This document shows positions 59,101 through 64,000 of a DNA stretch of 64,000 nucleotides, piece by piece. Each line of letters starts with the position of its first letter. Within the stretch, counting starts at the first letter, position 1. This stretch comes from Gordionus sp. m RMFG-2023 (taxonomy: Eukaryota; Nematomorpha; Gordioida; Chordodea; Parachordodidae): the NCBI RefSeq assembly GCF_954871325.1, contig NC_088778.1, positions 31,384,730 to 31,448,729 on the forward strand, written 5' to 3'. The position numbers were made by a program, and so were the translations under genes. The notes beneath the pieces are model-generated. The model was not told where the DNA came from. It saw only the letters and a list, made by a program, of their open reading frames with translations, and did not search any database.

Positions 59101-60534
59101 CGTTAACAGCTTAATTTTGATTTATATTAAGAATGCTCTGCCAGGTTTGACAAGTTTTGAATAAATTAATTAAATTACACGAAGTAATTTATCGATTTTA
59201 CGGTTATAAACATAAAGAGTCAGCAATTAGATGCAATAGCACATTAGAGAGTAGTCGTAGGGGGAACCCCCTAAAAAATTTGAATAGCCCCTGATACAAA
59301 ATAATTTTTTAATGATTCCTAATATCATTCTGAACCAAAATAAATTTTTTGATACCCCCTGAACGACTTATTTTATAATTCTATAAAGTATTACATAAAA
59401 ATTTGATTTTATTATTTAAAAATTAAACTGTCTAAATTTTAATTAAGATTAGATTAATATATATAATTCATATTTTCACTAAATCAGCTTGCAACTAAAC
59501 TTTTTCACACCCTATGAAATATTATTTATATAGGCGTAATTTGAATCTAAGGAGATTTGGAATATCTTGATTTGTGACCGGAATTCTATTCCAGGATGTG
59601 TTATAAATAATACCTTATCTAGAATTTGAGACAATTTAACCATAGTTTATTTTATTTTTTGTAATTTACTATAAATAATGAGTAGTTTTATAGCTCACTG
59701 CAAGAATGTTTTGATAATCAGTCCGGTAAAATAAGATATTTAAAATTTTGGTAGATTATTTAAGATCAATTTATTCTAAATGCCCATGAATTTCGTACCA
59801 ATAAGGCACATATAGTTTATCATATAAAAAAAAATACCTTTTATTTTTAATATTTAGTGAAAAATCTAGTGTGGAAGAAGATTTAAGATCCCATAACTAA
59901 TTAGGTATATTTATTATTTTACATTTGAAATAATATATATTTTTTAAAAATTTATTAAAAATTTGATTTGCTAATCGCTAAAACAGATATATTATTTTTA
60001 AACCATCAAATTTGATATCAGAGATGCACTGAATATTCAATATTGGTATTGGCTTATATTTATTTTTTGGTAGATACCCAGGGCTGTAGCCAATAATTTT
60101 TATTGGGTGTTGGGGGTGTGGGAATTTTACTTAGGATGGCTAATATTTGGCACTTTATTGCAGCAGTGTTTGTACTCGTCCATTTTGGCCAGGCTTGACG
60201 TTTGCATTGATTATTATTAAAATTATCATTTTTATTATTTTTATTTTATTATTGGAGTCATTTGTTATATCATTTGATTGAATTGGGGTTGGGCTTAATA
60301 TTTAAAAAAAATTTGAACCAAGCCGGGTCAGGCTTAAATTTTTTTTAATATGATAGATTTAAATTTTGTACAATAAATTGATAACATTTTAAAGTTCTAG
60401 CAAAAAAACGAGGATAATAATTTATTATTTCACAAAATAAAAAAATATTAAATTTTTGTATTTTAAAATAAATTCGGGCCGGGCCAGATAGACAAATATT
60501 TGTTATTTTTATTTCCGGTAAGGGCTTTTCGAGA
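59101..60534. other. Intergenic with transposon-end debris
   Basis: A cagggctgtagcca end lies near 60079, and a ggccggg-type MITE fragment (like 53964-54367) at about 60270-60520. No gene is seen. Confidence 0.4.
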
Positions 60535-62031
60535 CAAATAAAAAAATCGTTCCCATACAGAGCACTATTAAACATTACCAATATTTCCAAAATTGGGGAC
60601 AAAAAAATCAATCATTAGCACAGCGACTTACCTTATGAGGATAATTTTAGGCTTGAAGGTAAAATTAATAATATATCGAGCTGTCTTTTAACCAAAAATT
60701 TAGTCATTCTGACCCTTCCTTTGATAGTCCATCATTGAATGGAAATCTCTATTCATGGCCGACCACCCAATTCCAGAAACGAACAAGCAGAAGGACTGGG
60801 ATAAGCCCATTATTGCAAGCTGCGTCTAATCTCTCCTATCCAGTATGCAATCATTGGACCGTCCCTTATTCTCCTCGCTGCTTAATGGTTCTGGACATGA
60901 GTTTCTCGAAGCCATTCCATCCGCGAACTTACAATTACAATTGACCCAAAATGAGCTAACTCACGCCATAGGCATCCGTTTAAACTGCTTAGTAACCCAA
61001 CCTCACATCTGTGCCGGCTGCAGTTCTGCTGTTTTGAGTAATGGAAGGCATAGCCTACATTATCGTTCATGTAAAGGCCGCATCGTTAGACATAATATTT
61101 GCAATTCTATAATTATTAAAGCTCTGATATCCGCTCAAATTGCTTCTATTCTCAAACCCTCTGGTCTTTTCAGATCTGATGGAAAACGCCCTGACGGGAT
61201 CTCTCAAATTCCCTGGAAGCGAGGTCAATTCTTGGTCTGGGATTACTCGTGTATTGATCCATTGGCTCCTTCCAATCAATCCCTTAACATTCTGGAGAAC
61301 AATTGCAAAATATTCAGAGACATCCCAAGATCACTTATTTATTCCCATCATTTCCACTACCTTGACTACCTTTGGGAATCGTGCTCTTTCTTTCTTTAAG
61401 GAACTTGGATCGCTAATCCGCAAACTAACTAATGAACCTCGTGAAGGCTTCTTCTTAAGACAAAGACTCACAATTGCAATTCACAGGGCCAATTACATCA
61501 GCTTCATTGGCAGCCTCATCTCACAAGATGATTAAAATATATTTTATATAAGTTATATAACAATAATTACATATTATTATTGGTAACATATTTTCTATTA
61601 ATTAGTCATTATAAAAAAAAATTTGATATTGGAAAAAACTATTTAACTATCAACCTAATAAATTATATGAAATTTACAACTTGATAAAGTTATTAAGTTT
61701 TTTTTATTTTCATTAAATTTCATACATAGCTAGTTATCTATATCGGGAAATTGGTATTGGTAAAAAGGTGGTATAGGTGCTTCAATGATAAAGAGATAAT
61801 ACTCTACATCAAAATATAATTTTTTTTTTCATATTTTATATTTAGTCAAAAGAAAAATATCAAAATATAGAGTTCATATTAATTGTACCCGCATCTTTAT
61901 CTTCCACTAACTCTATCTGCATATCCTCCAAATGTTTACACGAATTATCCATGTCGAATGCAGATGATTCAAAGTTATATCCCAGTCACCCAAAATCCAG
62001 TAATTCAAGCTGAATCAATATTCTTGAAGTA
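60535..62031 (-). repeat. Left arm of a large inverted repeat
   Basis: The pieces 60535-60672 and 61670-62031 match, inverted, 63605-63730 and 63206-63560. The left arm is interrupted by the LINE copy at 60673-61650, which is absent from the right arm. The minus strand at 61982-61880 is an open frame closely similar to the right-arm frame, but its ATG is CTG. Confidence 0.8.
60673..61650 (+). mobile_element. LINE-like RT element, 5'-truncated plus-strand copy
   Basis: This is the best-preserved C-terminus of the family. The frame from 60845 shows C56-x2-C59, H69/H72 and C76 (a finger), RHNIC, RPDG at 115-118, IPW near 124, and LVWDYSCIDPLAPSN at 130-144. After a frame change, FIPIISTTLTTFGNRALSFF to SLISQDD ends at 61535. 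RPD and WD after a finger recall a PD-(D/E)XK-type endonuclease of some LINEs; this is inference. The right arm of the inverted repeat (near 63600) shows the empty site, so the insertion is younger than that repeat. Confidence 0.82.
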
Positions 62032-62602
62032 ATTTATGGGAAATAGGTTTTTTATTTTAAGATAGGTCAAAGGAAGTTTATAGATATAATTAATTTAAGG
62101 GATGTTCTGTTTTTAATAAAAATTATATTGTTTTTTCTGCTGGAAATTGTATGTTAATCGAAAAAGGAACTGTGTTTTTTGGATGGATATTGTAATATAG
62201 AGCAATATCTTGCTTTTATATAAAAAACAGTTAATTAAGAATATATGATATATATATGAGAACCATGTGATGGATTTGTGATGTTAATTAATATGCATAA
62301 ACATGTTGAAATGTATTATGCGTTATCTCAATTTGATTATTATGAATTTTACTATAAATATTCATATTGCAGATTCGATATATTATTGAATATCAGTTAT
62401 AATAACCATTCTTTATTCATCAATTCAAAATAATATTAGCATTTTTTATTTTCTTTTTAAATTGTATCATCATCAAAAGCTAATTTGGATATTTTTCCAA
62501 AATATATCAAAATATCAATAATATTTGCTCCTAATAATTTCTGATTCATTATTCATTGATCATTAAATCCCCAATTTTTATTTCTTTAAATCAAAGTCAT
62601 CT
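62032..62602. other. Centre of the inverted repeat, left part
   Basis: AT-rich DNA with nothing recognisable. Confidence 0.35.
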
Positions 62603-63205
62603 AACTCCTAGACTTTGTCCCCAAAACCTCCTTTGACATATTTTTGAATAAAATACCTATCCCATATAAATTTCTCCAAAAATATATCTAGTAATGTATT
62701 AGCAGCAAACCTTCAACGCCTATATAAGGCCAGTTAATCTTCCTAAATACCGCCCTCTTCATACATACGTAAACTTCAATGATTCCTCATCAGATACTTC
62801 AATATGTAACTTCTAAATCATGTCCTACCCTTTTCTATCAAAAATAAAATTAGGGACCAGCTTAAAACTCCTAGACACACTTCCTTTGACCAATTTTTGA
62901 ATAAAATACCTATTCTCCGTTTGTTCCAAGAATATATCAAGTATCGTATTTATCTTTAATACCTATTCCTAATATAAGGCGAGTTAATCTTCCTAAATAT
63001 CGCCTTCATCATCATGTATCCCCTAACTCAATGCTTCCTGATCAGTAATTACTTCAAGATTGGTAACTTCTAGGTCATGCCTCATCTACCCGTTTCCACT
63101 AAAAATAAAATTGGCTCAAAATGCTTGACACCACTTTACAACTCCTATGGATCTCCTTTGCCAATTTTATAATAAAAACCTATACCACATAAATTACCTT
63201 AAGAA

Positions 63206-63730
63206 TTTTGATTTAGCTTGAATCACTGGATTCTGATAGAATGGGGTACAACTCTGAGTCATCTGCATTCGACATAGAGAATTCGTGTGAACTTTTGGAG
63301 GATATGCAGATAGAGTTAGTTGAAGACACAGATGCGGGTAATTAAAATAAACTTTGTCTTTAGATATTTATCTTTTGACCAAATATATAATATGAAAAGC
63401 AAAATTATATTTTGATGTAGAGTATTAGCTCTTTAATATAAATCATTGATGCATTGATACTACCTTTTTGCCAATAATCCTGATATTGATAACTAGTGAT
63501 ATTTAGTAGATTTAATGAAAATAAAAAACCCCAATAACTTTATCAATTTGTTAGTAAATTTCATTAATTTTTATCTTTTAAATTAAATAATATATTACAA
63601 AATATTATTAATTTTACCTTCAGGCCTATAATTATCCTCATAAGGTAAGTGGCTATACTAATGATTAATTTTTTCCCCGATTTTGGAAATATTGATAATG
63701 TTTACTAATGCTCTGTATTGGGCCCACTAT
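63206..63730 (+). repeat. Right arm of the inverted repeat, inserted in the tandem array
   Basis: It is the inverted partner of 60535-62031 without the LINE. Its borders fall inside the tandem repeat, so the arm looks like a mobile unit about 525 bases long that inserted there. No terminal repeats of its own are obvious. Confidence 0.65.
63241..63345 (+). CDS. Conserved short acidic frame in the inverted repeat (34 aa)
   Basis: It reads MGYNSESSAFDIENSCELL and then EDMQIELVEDTDAGN before a stop. The left arm keeps the frame with mostly conservative changes (S to F, I to M, E to D, T to K) and no stop. A donor-like GGTAAT overlaps the end, so it may be an exon rather than a whole gene. Not recognised. 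Confidence 0.35.
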   Translation: MGYNSESSAFDIENSCELLEDMQIELVEDTDAGN

Positions 63731-64000
63731 CCCAAAAATTTTTTTGACCAATTTAGAATAAAATACCTATTCTCCAAAAATTGTTTCAAAAATATATCAA
63801 GTATTGTATTAGCAAATACCTTTAATGCCTATTCATAATATAAAACCAGTTATTCTTCTACCGCCCTCATCATACATGCATATCACCTAACCTTAATGAT
63901 TCCTCATCGGTAAATACTTCGAGTTCTAGATCATGTATTTCCCTTCCGCCAAAAATAAAATTGGCTTAAACTGGTAGACCATAGCTCACAACTCCTGACT

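Larger units (their letters stand above)
62603..64000. repeat. Tandem repeat, period about 265-280 bp
   Basis: Units begin near 62603, 62866 and 63140, with a further unit at 63735-64000. All share aactcctag, gaataaaatacctat, aatatatcaagta and aaaaataaaattgg words in order. The third unit is cut at 63205, where the right arm of the inverted repeat sits, and the array resumes at 63735. The array runs off the window. Confidence 0.85.

Noticed and set aside
1-64000. Retrovirus, LTR element or Polinton fossils
   Set aside because: No paired long terminal repeats, capsid, integrase or DNA polymerase B frames were recognised; all RT pieces look LINE-like.

Overview
The window is eukaryotic, and almost certainly from a small invertebrate animal. 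It is very AT-rich. Its spliced genes are interrupted by many tiny GT-AG introns (38 to 46 nt, next to a few TE-swollen ones), two genes encode conserved animal proteins (MED8 and a class I phosphatidylinositol transfer protein), and reverse-transcriptase elements and hAT-type DNA transposons are everywhere. The phylum cannot be fixed from the sequence; flatworm-like or another short-intron lineage would fit.

Positions 1 to about 36360 are a tandem array of four decayed segmental duplications (units starting near 1, 5341, 14590 and 29380). Each unit carries an upstream block and a copy of an intronless gene for a ~660-residue multi-pass membrane protein. Two copies are open throughout (gene A 6141-8132, gene B 30279-32264). 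One is a pseudogene split by a hAT insertion (16374-19240), one is a small deletion remnant (783-1013), and two more survive only as 3' ends (10830-11482 and 21322-21479). The protein looks like a highly divergent rhodopsin-type seven-transmembrane receptor with a >120-residue loop between TM1 and TM2, a ~155-residue loop between TM2 and TM3, and no C-terminal tail. This family is the most unusual thing in the window. The units also carry antisense pieces of a LINE-like reverse-transcriptase element that were copied along with the duplications; a younger copy (25960-28505) landed later in one unit.

Positions 38813-50719 hold a head-to-head pair of ordinary genes: MED8 on the minus strand (four exons, 174 aa) and a class I PI transfer protein on the plus strand (ten recognised exons, including an 8-nt microexon). 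The large PITP introns are filled with hAT copies and short inverted-repeat elements.

Positions 51000-64000 are mostly transposon debris: a divergent reverse-transcriptase fragment, a tRNA-derived SINE, a clean 404-bp hAT-like MITE and a plus-strand RT fragment. They also hold a small GPI-anchor-type Ly6/uPAR protein gene with a 42-nt intron (58494-59000), a large inverted repeat that carries a conserved short acidic reading frame, and a ~270-bp tandem repeat that runs off the right edge.

All assignments are by eye from reading frames, motifs and internal alignment of repeated blocks; no database search was possible.
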